Assembly (NCBI GenBank): GCA_963920575.1 | Contig: OY986965.1 | Coordinates: 5,225,134-5,289,133 of the forward strand | Direction of reading: 5' to 3' | Length of the DNA: 64,000 nucleotides | Source: Narthecium ossifragum | Lineage: Eukaryota > Streptophyta > Magnoliopsida > Dioscoreales > Nartheciaceae | Shown here: positions 23,360 through 33,608 of the stretch, in pieces | Layout of the letters: every line of letters starts with the position of its first letter | Position numbering within the stretch: position 1 is the first letter of the stretch | The notes under the pieces: generated by a model | Seen by the model: the letters and a program-made list of their open reading frames with translations, nothing else | Told to the model about the DNA's origin: nothing | Databases searched by the model: none | Translations under genes and position numbers: made by a program

Positions 23360-24121
23360 TTAATTGCCCACCCAGAACTGGGCCTGGAGCCAATCTACGG
23401 TCTTCTTGTCCACTTGAAAAGCCTTGGCAAGAACATCATCGGAGATAGGCGGCTTCGAGCCGAAGACAGCGTTGGCTATCAAGATCACACCAGGGTTCTG
23501 GCTGCTCAGAGCGGAGATGGACACAGCTTTCTCTGTACCTTTGTTGAACTGGAAGTGGATGAGCCCTTCAGGGAAGACGAAGACATCACCCTCGTTCAGC
23601 ACTTTAGTAAACAACTGGTTGTTCAGGTTCGATGTGACGAAGCCCACGTAGAGTGTTCCTTCCACCACAGTAAGGATCTCGGTTGCCCGAGGGTGATAAT
23701 GAGGAGGAACAAGACCGTAAGGTGCAAAGTCTATGCGAGCCAAGGAGACGCCAAGGGTGTTGAGTCCTGGGAGCTGAGTTGCCGATACTAGTGTCACATT
23801 AGACCCTAGCTTATTGTCTGTGTTACCAGGCATGTCGAGGCCAGAGAAGAAGAAATCTTCGGCTTTGACGTCCTTGGGGTTCTTGCAAACAAATCCGTTC
23901 ACAATAACTACAAAAAAGATAACAAACAATGCTTTAGCAAACATGATAGAAATCTAAGGGTTGCATGCATGTTTTGAGTAATATATACAAGATAAAGTGA
24001 ACGAAGTACCTGGAGACATATTGTCTGCGACACAGAAATCCTGAAGAGGACTGGGATCAGAAGCAAATGCATGAGTGAGAGCCATTGCAAAGAGAGCAAG
24101 GAAGAGTATCTTGGCAGCCAT
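23360..24121 (-). CDS. Germin-like protein, copy 2 (two exons)
   Basis: Exon 1 is 24121-24010 (112 nt), the intron 24009-23909 (101 bp), and exon 2 23908-23360. It encodes 219 residues with a signal peptide, paired cysteines and the [11 protein letters not shown] and [16 protein letters not shown] cupin boxes. The metal ligands H107, H109, E114 and H155 are all present. It differs from the 52.4 and 61.0 kb copies by many substitutions, for example VVEG for VLEG and an NLNN loop. It most resembles the broken copies at 44.1 and 58.4 kb. It should be secreted, and its enzymatic activity is unknown. Confidence 0.93.
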
Positions 24122-24206
24122 GGCTGGAAGAAGAAGAAGTAGAACTAGAGGTTTTGAGTTTGTGTTCTGAGGATGAGATATGCATATATGGTTTAGAGGG
24201 GGTTGG

Positions 24207-24214
24207 CTTATATA
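24207..24214 (-). promoter_or_regulatory. TATA box of GLP copy 2
   Basis: CTTATATA on the plus strand reads TATATAAG on the coding strand, 86 bp before the ATG, in the same context as the other copies. Confidence 0.8.
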
Positions 24215-24985
24215 GAGAGAGATCGTGGACTTGGTGTTGGAAAAGGCTTTGAATTAGTCATTGTTCAAGGTTAGGTATATGTGTATCAGGTTTTCTATTG
24301 GCGACGCGTGACGGAATAGGTCGTAAGACTAGCTATATTGTTGAAAATTTCCGCAGATTGATACATACTTGGAGACACTAGCTTTTCCTAACCTAGCTAT
24401 CGAGTGATATAGGAACTATATCGAGACCAGATACGTATAAATTGATTGGAGATGCTTGTATAAGGTTTATGGATCGATGAGGTAGGTAAAAGCAGCAGTC
24501 AGGTGGCAGATCAGGAATGAAAGACTATTGGAGAGTTGTTGAAATATGGGAAAATATGATCTTGATGTTGAAAATTTGCACCATGCATTCATCAAGATGT
24601 GGCAGGGTGTCCTTGCTTCTAATTTTCTTGTAGTAATTTCCACCGAGGCGTTTGGTGGTCCTATTTTTCTTTGAGAAATATGTATGATTTATTGGACAGA
24701 AAAAATTTTGGATTCGTGAGCTTGGTTACTAGGGCACATTATGCTTGATTCTATAACACAGATCAACTTTTTTTTTGATGAATTGAGTCCGTGGGCTAAA
24801 TATTACTTACAGAATCTGATCTAGGGCCGCTGCCCCCTCCTCACAATGCCACTCAAAACTGGTGCAGCCAAACACTTGCACCTTTTGGCAATGGTATCAA
24901 CAGTAACATTTGCAGTCCTACGTATGAACAGAAACAAAACTGATTCGAATCCTAAAGCAAGTTGTCACACTTGCTTAAAATTTGA
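24215..24985. repeat. 5' flank of GLP copy 2 with LINE RNase H remnant
   Basis: No gene is present. The first 600 bp match the upstream regions of copies 1, 3 and 6. At 24.82-24.98 kb a reverse LINE 3' end and RNase H remnant appears. It stops where the copia LTR remnant begins, so about 2.5 kb present upstream of copy 1 is missing here. Confidence 0.65.
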
Positions 24986-25541
24986 CATGTGGGGTATAAA
25001 TAGAAGGAGGTAGTTGCCACATGAAGAAGTGCGTTTTCACTTCTTCATGGTTTTAATATACATGAAGCCAATTGAAAACAAATCTTTTCATATTAATTTA
25101 AACATGAAGAGATGCTTGCGAATATGTGCCTCTTCATGAATATGTGCTTGATGAAAAGGTGTCTCTTCATGTGAAACAAAACCTTATGAATTTGTGTCTT
25201 TTCATGAATGGAAGAGCTTCATGAATAGGTGTCTATTAACTAAAAAACAGATTTTATTTTGAAAAACTTCAACAATCCCCCACCATTTTCAAAATATGAA
25301 AAACGAATAAAACATTGCCGGTATAGGAAAGTTTATGCGTAAATGAAGGTATTTTGTGGATTTGAACCTTCACTTAGTAAAAATACATCAAAGCTAAAGA
25401 GGATGATATAGTAGACTAAGCCTTGAACATGCGATCATATTTGATTAGCTGGACATACGGTACACATCTTTTCTTCTCTTTAGGAAGTTCATGAAGTCGA
25501 CACGTGGATTGGCCTTGTGTCTATTTCTTGGTTTCATGAGT
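24986..25541 (-). mobile_element. Truncated copia-like LTR and internal 3' end
   Basis: This is the reverse complement of about 8.8-9.37 kb: part of the copia LTR, then the purine tract (tcccccacca on this strand) at about 25275, then internal sequence. The LTR is truncated at its distal end. Confidence 0.55.
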
Positions 25542-25549
25542 GCTTTAGA

Positions 25550-25800
25550 TAGGGGTGTCCAAAAAGCCCAAAATAGCCTGGATCGGTACAGATCTGGCCT
25601 GGGTGTTGGCCTTGCTGGACCGGGCTAATCTGGCTAATCAGGGTTCATGGCTGGACTAGGGCCCATTAGTCTAAAACCCGGTCCGGCCCAGTCCGGATTT
25701 AAAAAAAAAGATTTGCCCGGACCCAACCATTAGATCAAGTCCCGTTCATCACTACCGTCCACATCCCTTCATCACTACCGTCCACATCGTCACCCCAATC
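25550..25800. mobile_element. hAT element, left part only
   Basis: TAGGGGTGTCC begins immediately after gctttaga (25542-25549). This is the same target octamer that flanks the complete hAT element at 48614-49777, and the following 250 bp are clearly related. It is cut off near 25800 by gypsy LTR sequence. The right end was not found. Confidence 0.75.
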
Positions 25801-26789
25801 CAACCTTCAATCAGATCCAAATCCTCAATCAGATCAAATCCTCTATTCGATCAAATCCTCTATTCGATCCAGTCACAGTCCTCGATCGACATACGGAGAT
25901 CAAAAATCCATCCGTCAAGTCATCGACATAGTCCTTAGACTCTGACCAGTCTAGCTACAGGACCTGACTAGATCCAACCACAAACTCTGTCCTGAGACAA
26001 CCCGGACATTCCTAGCATGTATGCACAATCACATAAATAATCGATCAATCAATAAAATGGTAAATTTAATCTTATTACACATACATACAGGAAATCATCA
26101 TATACATAACATAACATGTCATAAATAAGCTTGTAATGGGCTCAACTTGCCCAACAAGCTCTAGCACAACAAATACATTATCATGGCATACCATAGCATC
26201 GCATATACACACAAGATTAATAAAGTACATACATGAATATAACATGGCATCAACACATTTATATAGCAAACAAAGCACAACAAATCCTAGGAGGTAGCTC
26301 CTACCTCAAGGAAGCATTCCAAGCATAAACTCTAAGTCCAGGAACCCACGTCACGCTCCGACACTTGATGGCCAGTCAATCGATCGCCTAAAGCACAAGA
26401 ATCAAGATTACTACCCGATAGAGCCCCAAAACGAAATTAAAACTACTAGCATTAGATAGAGCTCGAAAGCCGATCGAAACGACGCAAAAATCAACGAAAT
26501 CGGACAATGGGAGATCAAGCTACGAACGAAAAACCGATCTAGTGCACGTTAGCGGCTGCTAATGTGCACCAGTGGGCATCACCTTCTTCCCCAAAGAAGT
26601 GTCGCCAGAGCTCTAGTCAGAGCTCCGTTGGAGGCCCACTGAACCCATTCTTAACCGCCGGACAACCACCACTGCGAAGAGAGGGAAGAAGCTTGCTTGT
26701 TGCCCCCAAGCACCGGACCCCGAGGAAGATCAACGCCACGGCTAGAGGAAGGCCGGCCGGATCTTCACCGGAATCCATGGCACGGATGA
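25800..26789 (-). mobile_element. Gypsy LTR fragment
   Basis: Reverse-oriented sequence related to 1141-2130 of the nested LTR, including cctagcatgtatgcaca and ctaggaggtagctcctacct. Both LTR ends are missing. It is interrupted at 26790 by another insertion. Open frames inside are artefacts. Confidence 0.65.
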
Positions 26790-28096
26790 TGATACGAGCG
26801 GTCTACTCGTAATCCTCTTGTATCGGGTCTCTACTGCTCCAATCGATCAGAATTGGCCTGATCGGACTTGATTTGAGTCCAATTGGCTTCATCTGGTTAG
26901 CTGGATCGGATCTGGCTCGAACTGGTTCAGATCTGGCTGAGCCTGATAGGATAGGACTTGACTGGGTCAAGTCTGAGTTGATCTGGATCAGGATGACCGG
27001 GTTCATTTGGCTGGATGTGGCTGAGTCAGTTGGTTGGGTTGAACCGGACTGGATCTGATGGCTGAGGGCTGTCGGAGGGGATCGCCGGCGTAGGGGCGCC
27101 GCCGGTGGTCAGGATCTTGGCAGTAAGGTTCGTGGGTTGATGGGGAAGATATCGACCGGAGTGGATTGGCCAGAAGGAAGCCGGATCGACGGGATCTGGA
27201 GGTCGACGGCGACGGGTTTGGGTTGACCAGCGTCGGGGGCGAGGCGAGGGCTCTGGGGACGTCGGGAAGGGTCGTGGATGGTTGGAAGGGAGTTAGGGAT
27301 GATCAACGAGGTACTTAGGAAGGATCTGGGGTGAGATCGGGATAGGACGTGGGGTTGCCGACGACGGGGACGGAGGTTGGCTTGTCGAGGACGGCGCCGG
27401 GGGGAATGGAAGACGGCGGGAAAGGGATGGACGGAGTCGTGGGAGGTAGGGGAAGTCGATGGAGGTCTTGGACGGGGACGGGGCTGGCCGGAGAAGGCTG
27501 AGGGAAGGTTGGCCGGCGGTAGCTTGGCTAGGGCACGGGAGAGAGGAAGAAGATGGTGATGACGTGGCAGGGAAGCTGACGTGGAGTAGAGAGAAAGTGA
27601 CGGGGAGAGAGAAATTCCGGTGGAGGTGATGCCGGCTGCGGAGAAAATGACCGACGGGGAAGAAGGTGGATCAATGGTGGATTTTTGGTGGAAGCTACAT
27701 TACCTCTACTCCTATGATATTCTACTCCTATGATATTCTATCAACTATTCTTAATTCTTCATCATTCATCATCATTACCTAATACAAACTAATGAGGTCC
27801 CTTTTATAGAGGCCTTGACAGAGTCCTAATCCAACTAAAAGACCCCCTTGCTTAATTAGCAAGTAATAAGGTTTCAAACTCAACTCAACTTCCTAACTCA
27901 AATAAACTCTTAATTAATTTCTAACAATCAAATATTAACTAGGACTCAATTAAATATAAAAAACTAATGATAAATCATAATCAAATACTCTAGTTTGAAC
28001 TAGGGAAGTCCAAGTCAAACTAGGAAAGAGGCTGAACCAGTTTGGTTCCTCTTCTGGGTTCGGGTCCAGTTAGTTAAGTCGGATCGACTCGTATCA
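26790..28096. mobile_element. Possible solo LTR (1.3 kb)
   Basis: The ends TGATACGAG...CTCGTATCA are inverted and start TG and end CA. The flanking pentamers gatga and tatga match at four of five positions. The interior is rich in gatctgg-type degenerate repeats and has no gene. Truncated gypsy LTR does not resume on the right, so the event may have included a deletion. Confidence 0.45.
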
Positions 28097-28124
28097 TATG
28101 AGGAGTAAGTTCCCCCCGGCATGG

Positions 28125-28521
28125 GAAAACTCAAGCTGCAGGGACTGTAATTCCAGTTTGTAACTCAAAAATTGCTTGAGATGGGCTCGATTTTAAGCTT
28201 GATAAGACTGTCAGCTTGATGTTAGCTCAGGTCATTTAAAAATGATAACAAATTAGGACGATCGGTATCGATTCGATCATGTTTCGAAAGTTAAAAGTTG
28301 TATATAAATATATTTTATTTCTACTCTATATATAGTGTTTCCTCTCCTCTCATAATATACAAGTAAATTTTATATCCAGTTTGATGCCACTTGATTATAA
28401 TTATTTTATTTTATGTTACGTACAATTCCAAATAATTGTATGATTCCGCAAAAATATTTTAGTATTCTGGTTAACATGGTATTCTATATAATTAAGTATG
28501 TATTTTGGTTTACATGGTATT
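28125..28521. repeat. Orphan GLP 3' flank, first part
   Basis: Nearly identical to 22.2-22.6 kb, the 3' flank of GLP copy 2. It is interrupted by the solo LTR at 28522 and resumes at 29633. No GLP coding sequence follows. Confidence 0.75.
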
Positions 28522-29627
28522 TGTTAGAACATAAATCATGCATAGCATGTCGTTGATCGGCGAAGGGAAAAAATGGTTAAAATGATCTAACATCAAGAAT
28601 CAGGAGATTGTGGTTTAGTTCAACTCCTTCGAACATTGTTCGAACAGAGGTGTCGAAGCTGTTGAGATTGGATGAGGAAATGGAAATGAAGCGGAAAATG
28701 AAAAATGGAAAGTGGTAAATGGAAAGTGAAGTATGTGATTCTATTGTAAATCTACTCCTAATGAGTGATAGATCTACTCCTATGAATAGAATTATGGTAG
28801 CACTACTCATAGAAAATTATGGTAATACTACTCCTATGGAATAAAAGCTTCATTAAGATAAATAGGGCTACATTGATAAATATAAAAGCTACATAGAAAA
28901 GTTGGTTTGCTTTTATGGCCGGGGCCCTCTTTTCTTCATCTTCTTGGTCTTTTATAGAGCTTCGGATAACTACCTTGAAACCACCCGAACTACCCACTGC
29001 AACTGTTAGAACTGAATCTGAAACTGTCAAAAATGCATAATTGGGCGATATCTTCAGCTATTTACAAAACTGCCATCAGATAGAGCGTCTTGTCTTCGAC
29101 TGTGATTTGGTCGATTATAAACTTGGAGTTTGATAAAACTCTGAACATGAAAGTTGTAGGTCTTCGAAATCTCTTTCCAGTGGTCCAAAAACTAACTTAT
29201 TTGAACATCGTATGAGAAAGTTATCGTCAAAATGGTCGAAACACATCGATGTATTATTAAAATAATCAGTCAAAATATTGCCGATGGGTTTTGGCTTATT
29301 GGGAAATGGGCGATGATATCGGCCATCTTTTGGACGATGACATTTAGATTATCGACCATTATTTACTATTTTGCCACTGGACACTTCGATCGTCGGTTTG
29401 ATATAGTAAACGATGGAATTTGAAGATCTCTTCAACAGCAAAGTTGTAGATCCTTTTGTCCTCTTTCCCATGGTTCAAGAATCGCTCATTTTGGATATTT
29501 GATGTAAAAGTGATGGTCACAATACTTCAGCTGTGTCAATATTGAAGTTTTTTTGGCCGATTGGCAATATTTACGAAATTGTCATTGATCTTGTTAATCG
29601 TACAAATGATTATATTTATGGCTAACA
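28522..29627. mobile_element. Solo LTR in orphan GLP flank
   Basis: A 1106-bp insertion with TGTTAGAACA...TATGGCTAACA ends and a perfect 5-bp duplication gtatt at 28517-28521 and 29628-29632. The uninterrupted site is at about 22570. The TGTTAG...CTAACA ends are typical of Ty1/copia LTRs. No coding sequence is present. Confidence 0.85.
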
Positions 29628-29632
29628 GTATT

Positions 29633-30370
29633 CTATATAATTAAGTATGTATTTTGGTTTACTTGGTAATCTATATAATTAAGTATGAGCAAAATTGATA
29701 AATGCGTTCGAAGTATCAAAAAGAGATCAGGATAAAAATGGGCTTTCCTTTTGGGCTTTGCTTAAGCCTACTTGCCAAGAGAAGCAGCATAACAATCTGG
29801 ACATCGCCTACTCACCTGCTGATTTTTCTCCCTGAAGAAATGAGCCGAAAGGCCGAGAAAATAAAATTACAGGATCCTAAACACCATAAAAAACACCAAC
29901 AAAACAACGAACAGCCTAACAAAACCATAGCAATAGCCCACTCCAAGTGTCCGTCAGCGACTCAGCATCCATATATACATACCCCCAAGCACCCACGTCT
30001 CCTCTAGACAGTACAACCAATGCATCTGTACGCACAACATGCATCCCACTGAAGAAATAATGGGAATTATTATCGATTCATTTTGATTTGGTCGATCGAT
30101 TATTTTATTTTAAATCATATTCAGACTCAGCAAGACGAAGATTTTCAATATGGCGTTTATATTTTTTTATAGATAAGCCATCACGATTCACATCATTATA
30201 TTTTGTAAATGTAAATACCTCAATGAATTTGGAATCCAAAACGTATAGTTACGAAATCATAAAAATGATCACATATATTGATGTAATATATGAAATACAG
30301 TACCCTATTTGCTTATTTATTAAACGAAACCATTGTGGCGACTATTTGCTTATTTATTAAACGAAACCAT
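29633..30370. repeat. Orphan GLP 3' flank, second part
   Basis: Matches 22.6-23.27 kb closely, including the stretch ending attaaacgaaaccat that lies about 60 bp from the GLP stop codon in other copies. The GLP exon expected next is absent; a LINE fragment begins at 30371. A 37-bp direct repeat (30305-30341 and 30342-30378) spans the junction. Confidence 0.75.
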
Positions 30371-30790
30371 TGTGGCTGATGGGTCGCCACAATGGGCAGT
30401 GGGTTGGCCAATTGGAGTTGAGACGGTGCTTCAGGGAGAGATGGTGGCGATCCTTTTTGCCTTGAAAGAGGCATCGGCTAGAGGAGTTGTGCGGCTTGTT
30501 GCGGAGTCAGATTCATTAGATGCTGTGCAAGTGCTGAATGGTTCGAGGTTATGGCCTCGAGAATTAGAGGGACTAGCCAAAGAGGTGTGGTCTGAGGCAC
30601 TTAACTTTGAGTCTCTTTTATTCCTTCACATTGCCGGATCTTGTAATGCTAGGGCCGATAGTGTTGCACGTTTTTGTCGTTTGATGGGTGCCTCCTATAT
30701 ATGGGCTACACATGATGGTGTTGAGATCCTGGATAGGCTCTTATAAGTTGTAATTCTAGCCTTCGGGCTCATCTATTCAAAAAAAAAAAA
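30371..30790 (+). mobile_element. 5'-truncated LINE with RNase H domain and poly(A)
   Basis: The open frame to 30746 encodes an RVT_3-type RNase H with LVAESDSLDAVQVLNG and a HIAGSCNARADSVARFC C-terminal motif. It is followed by a short 3' end and a run of 12 A at 30779-30790. The 10-bp sequence acgaaaccat flanks it at 30361-30370 and 30791-30800, a target-primed insertion signature. The endonuclease and reverse transcriptase are missing, so it is a dead 5' truncation. Confidence 0.85.
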
Positions 30791-30800
30791 ACGAAACCAT

Positions 30801-31274
30801 GCAAACGTTCTAAATCTAGAAGTAGATTTAGAAAATCTAGTCCTACATGCATGGAAAGTACTTCATGAGGACAGTCAATTATCAATTGGTGTGGGGGGAT
30901 GCATTCAATCGTCACCTGCCCATGCATTCTTTTCTATTGCTCCTAAGTGGTTACGTGCTATACGTACACTTTTATCTGCTTGGTTAAGCCTGGTCATGCT
31001 TGCCCTCTATCAGTACATGACCATGCATCTTTCATTTTTGAGACCCAGCTCCGGCTCGATCCCCACCTTAATTAACCATGGTTAAGCCTGGCGGCTGTCT
31101 TCCGATCTGTGCATAGAGACCAAGTTTCCCAGACGGACACCCTCGCGAGAATGTGAGTCGGCTAAAATCCAACCATACGTGGTAACATGGATTCACGTCA
31201 CATGTCTAAAATGTGAACATCAAGCATTTATTGTCATTGCTGACATAGTATATATATACATAGGCTAAAGTATG
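30801..31274. repeat. Duplicated intergenic sequence
   Basis: No gene is recognised. 30805-31140 matches 53.95-54.27 kb with few changes, including ctagaagtagatttagaaa and the segment ending near caccctcgc. The remaining sequence is AT-rich. Confidence 0.65.
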
Positions 31275-31913
31275 CGTTTGGTACGTGGGTTTTCAAGCAA
31301 ATTTTTAAGTGATACCCGTGTTTTCAAAAGTAAACATTGAATACCTATGTTTCTCGAACCATTTTTAATTGATGCCTCCGTCCACTTGCCGTCTGCCGAT
31401 CTAACGACGGTCCGAGCGAACCGGTCACGTGCCTACACGTGACCGGACATCCTCCTTCCTCAACGTGATGCCCGTCGATGCCAACCTCGTCTTCCTCGAA
31501 GGGCATCGTGTAGAGGAAGAGGAGGGGTTGCATCAAGGGCTCCAAGGGGCCGTGGGTGGTGCGGCGATGGGGCCGGGATGGCTCCGTGTCCACGTCCTGG
31601 AGGTGGCCGTCCGAGCGGGAGCAGGAGAACAACCGGCTCCGAGAGCAGAGGCGCCGCAGGGTGGCAGCCAAGATCTTCTCCGGGCTGCACCAGCACGGGA
31701 ACTACCGGCTGCCGAAGCACGCCGACCAGAATGACATGCTCATCGCGTAGGGTGGCAGCCAAGATCTTCTCCGGGCTGCGCCAGCACGGGAACTACCGGC
31801 TGCCGAAGCACGCCGACCAGAACGACGTGCGAGGAGGCCGGCTAGCGCGTCGACGAGGATGGAACCATGTCTCGCAAGGCATGCATGCAAGGACCACCTA
31901 CTATCAAATATAA
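31275..31913 (+). pseudogene. Captured BZR1/BES1-like DNA-binding domain fragment
   Basis: The frame at 31556-31750 encodes [19 protein letters not shown] and then [20 protein letters not shown]. This is the basic helix-loop-helix-like N-terminal domain of BZR1/BES1 brassinosteroid transcription factors. The segment encoding [10 protein letters not shown] to ADQND is repeated in another frame at 31746-31830, a tandem duplication of about 90 bp. The reading stops straight after each copy and no phosphorylation domain or rest of the gene follows. The left edge (31275-31375: gtgatacccg, tgaatacc, ttgatgcctcc) resembles a MULE terminal repeat, so this looks like a Pack-MULE capture. The GC-rich 31440-31555 stretch may come from another captured exon. 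Confidence 0.65.
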
Positions 31914-31968
31914 TATATAGCTATGATATTGATATCATTTGATAGCTTTGATCATTGTTTATGAACAG

Positions 31969-32118
31969 AATCTTGATGGAGCATCAAATAGGGCTGCAAC
32001 AAACACAGGTGTTCCCATTTTCAACTTTAGTCTGCCAAATTTACAGGAAGAAGCAAGAAAGGAGAGAGACGAAGACGAGGTTTCACTCAATTTGGCCCTG
32101 TCTTTCAAATATATGTGA
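31969..32118 (+). pseudogene. Possible terminal exon fragment, unrecognised gene
   Basis: After a plausible acceptor (tgtttatgaacag) a 49-residue frame runs to a TGA at 32116. It reads NLDGASNRAATNTG and ends with ARKERDEDEVSLNLALSFK and two more residues. The composition looks like real protein and not repeat translation. I do not recognise the family. It may be a second captured fragment within the same element as the BZR1-like piece, or the last exon of a lost gene. Confidence 0.3.
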
Positions 32119-32745
32119 GAGAGATTGATTAGTTCATCAGCAGATGTTTGCCGGCTGAAGCTATAGGATAGCGGTCTCATCTTATAGGCGAAAATTAAAA
32201 GGTGTACTGAACTATATATAATGACAGAAAGATATGGTTCAGAAAATGCTCTGTCCCTACCCGTCTCGCCAGTATTGAGCAGCAATTAGAAGCACAGCAT
32301 ACTGCTTGATTGTGATCAGAATGGCAGTGAACTCCAAGAATCAAAAGCTGAATGTTGATCCTATTCCTCGTCTTCTCCAGGAATTTAATCCATCACTGAT
32401 CTCTAGAAGAAGTGATTCTTATCTAATGCAACCAAACTTTACCACATTAAGAAAATATTATAGCAGCACCATTCCAATGAATACAGTAATCCATTCTTCA
32501 CTCCCTGGATATTTGTGCAACATCTTCATCAAATCCTTACAAAAGTAGGCTCTCTTAAAAAAAAAAAAGATCACTCACAATCACTCTTCATATCTTAACA
32601 AAAGTAGACCCACCTCTTTCACCAACATAACTTGACATCTTAGCAAAAGATCAGGACATGTTTCTCTCTCTAAACGAAAAATCACTCTTCAAGATTTTGC
32701 AAATTATCGCTAGTTGCTGTGTCAGCCAGACCTGAAATAAGCTCT
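32119..32745. other. Unassigned sequence before gap
   Basis: No gene or repeat terminus is recognised. Only short frames are present. The sequence ends at an assembly gap. Confidence 0.5.
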
Positions 32746-32945
32746 NNNNNNNNNNNNNNNNNNNNNNNNNNNNNNNNNNNNNNNNNNNNNNNNNNNNNNN
32801 NNNNNNNNNNNNNNNNNNNNNNNNNNNNNNNNNNNNNNNNNNNNNNNNNNNNNNNNNNNNNNNNNNNNNNNNNNNNNNNNNNNNNNNNNNNNNNNNNNNN
32901 NNNNNNNNNNNNNNNNNNNNNNNNNNNNNNNNNNNNNNNNNNNNN
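32746..32945. other. Assembly gap (200 N)
   Basis: A scaffold gap of exactly 200 N, adjacent to a long AT-rich low-complexity tract that probably caused it. Confidence 0.99.
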
Positions 32946-33387
32946 GGATGAATATATAAATAACATATATACAAATGCTATTTATATGTGTATTTATATG
33001 TGTATTTACATATATGTTATTTATATTATCATTTATATAAAAACATATATATGTATGTTATTTTGTATGAATATATAAATATGTGTTATTTATATATAAA
33101 TTAACATGAAGGTATGTATATATGTAAATCTATATTCTATATGTATATGTATACATAAAATGTAAATCTATATGTAGGTGTGTATTTATAAATATATATG
33201 TAGGTGTGTATTTATAGATTTATATGTAGGTGGGACGTATATGTAGGTGTGTATTTATAGATTTATACATAAATACACACCTAGATATAAATCTATATGT
33301 ATGTGGGACGTATATGTATGTACATTTATTTTAGATATGTATACATATATATACTAAATATATACATATATATATTCCACTTATATA

Positions 33388-33435
<48 letters not shown>

Positions 33436-33520
33436 TACATATATACATATATATATTCCACTTATCATATATATTCTACTTATATTTAATATATATATAA
33501 TGTTAAATGAGAGAGAAATA
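32946..33520. repeat. AT-rich low-complexity and short tandem repeats
   Basis: Degenerate tatata/atgtat repeats include several copies of tatatgtaggtgtgtattta and a TA run at about 33396-33433. Tyr/Ile-rich frames here are artefacts. Confidence 0.85.
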
Positions 33521-33608
33521 GAGTAAAGGAGGGGGAGCTGGTGAGTGCGTTCCAGCTAGGGGGCGTGGATTCTCCACACCCACCCAGTGGTACGTATATC
33601 ACCACTCT

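Noticed and set aside
32651..33078. Frames across the second N gap
   Set aside because: Same artefact as above, followed by AT-rich low complexity.
33297..33500. Tyr/Ile-rich small protein
   Set aside because: Translation of a tatata microsatellite.
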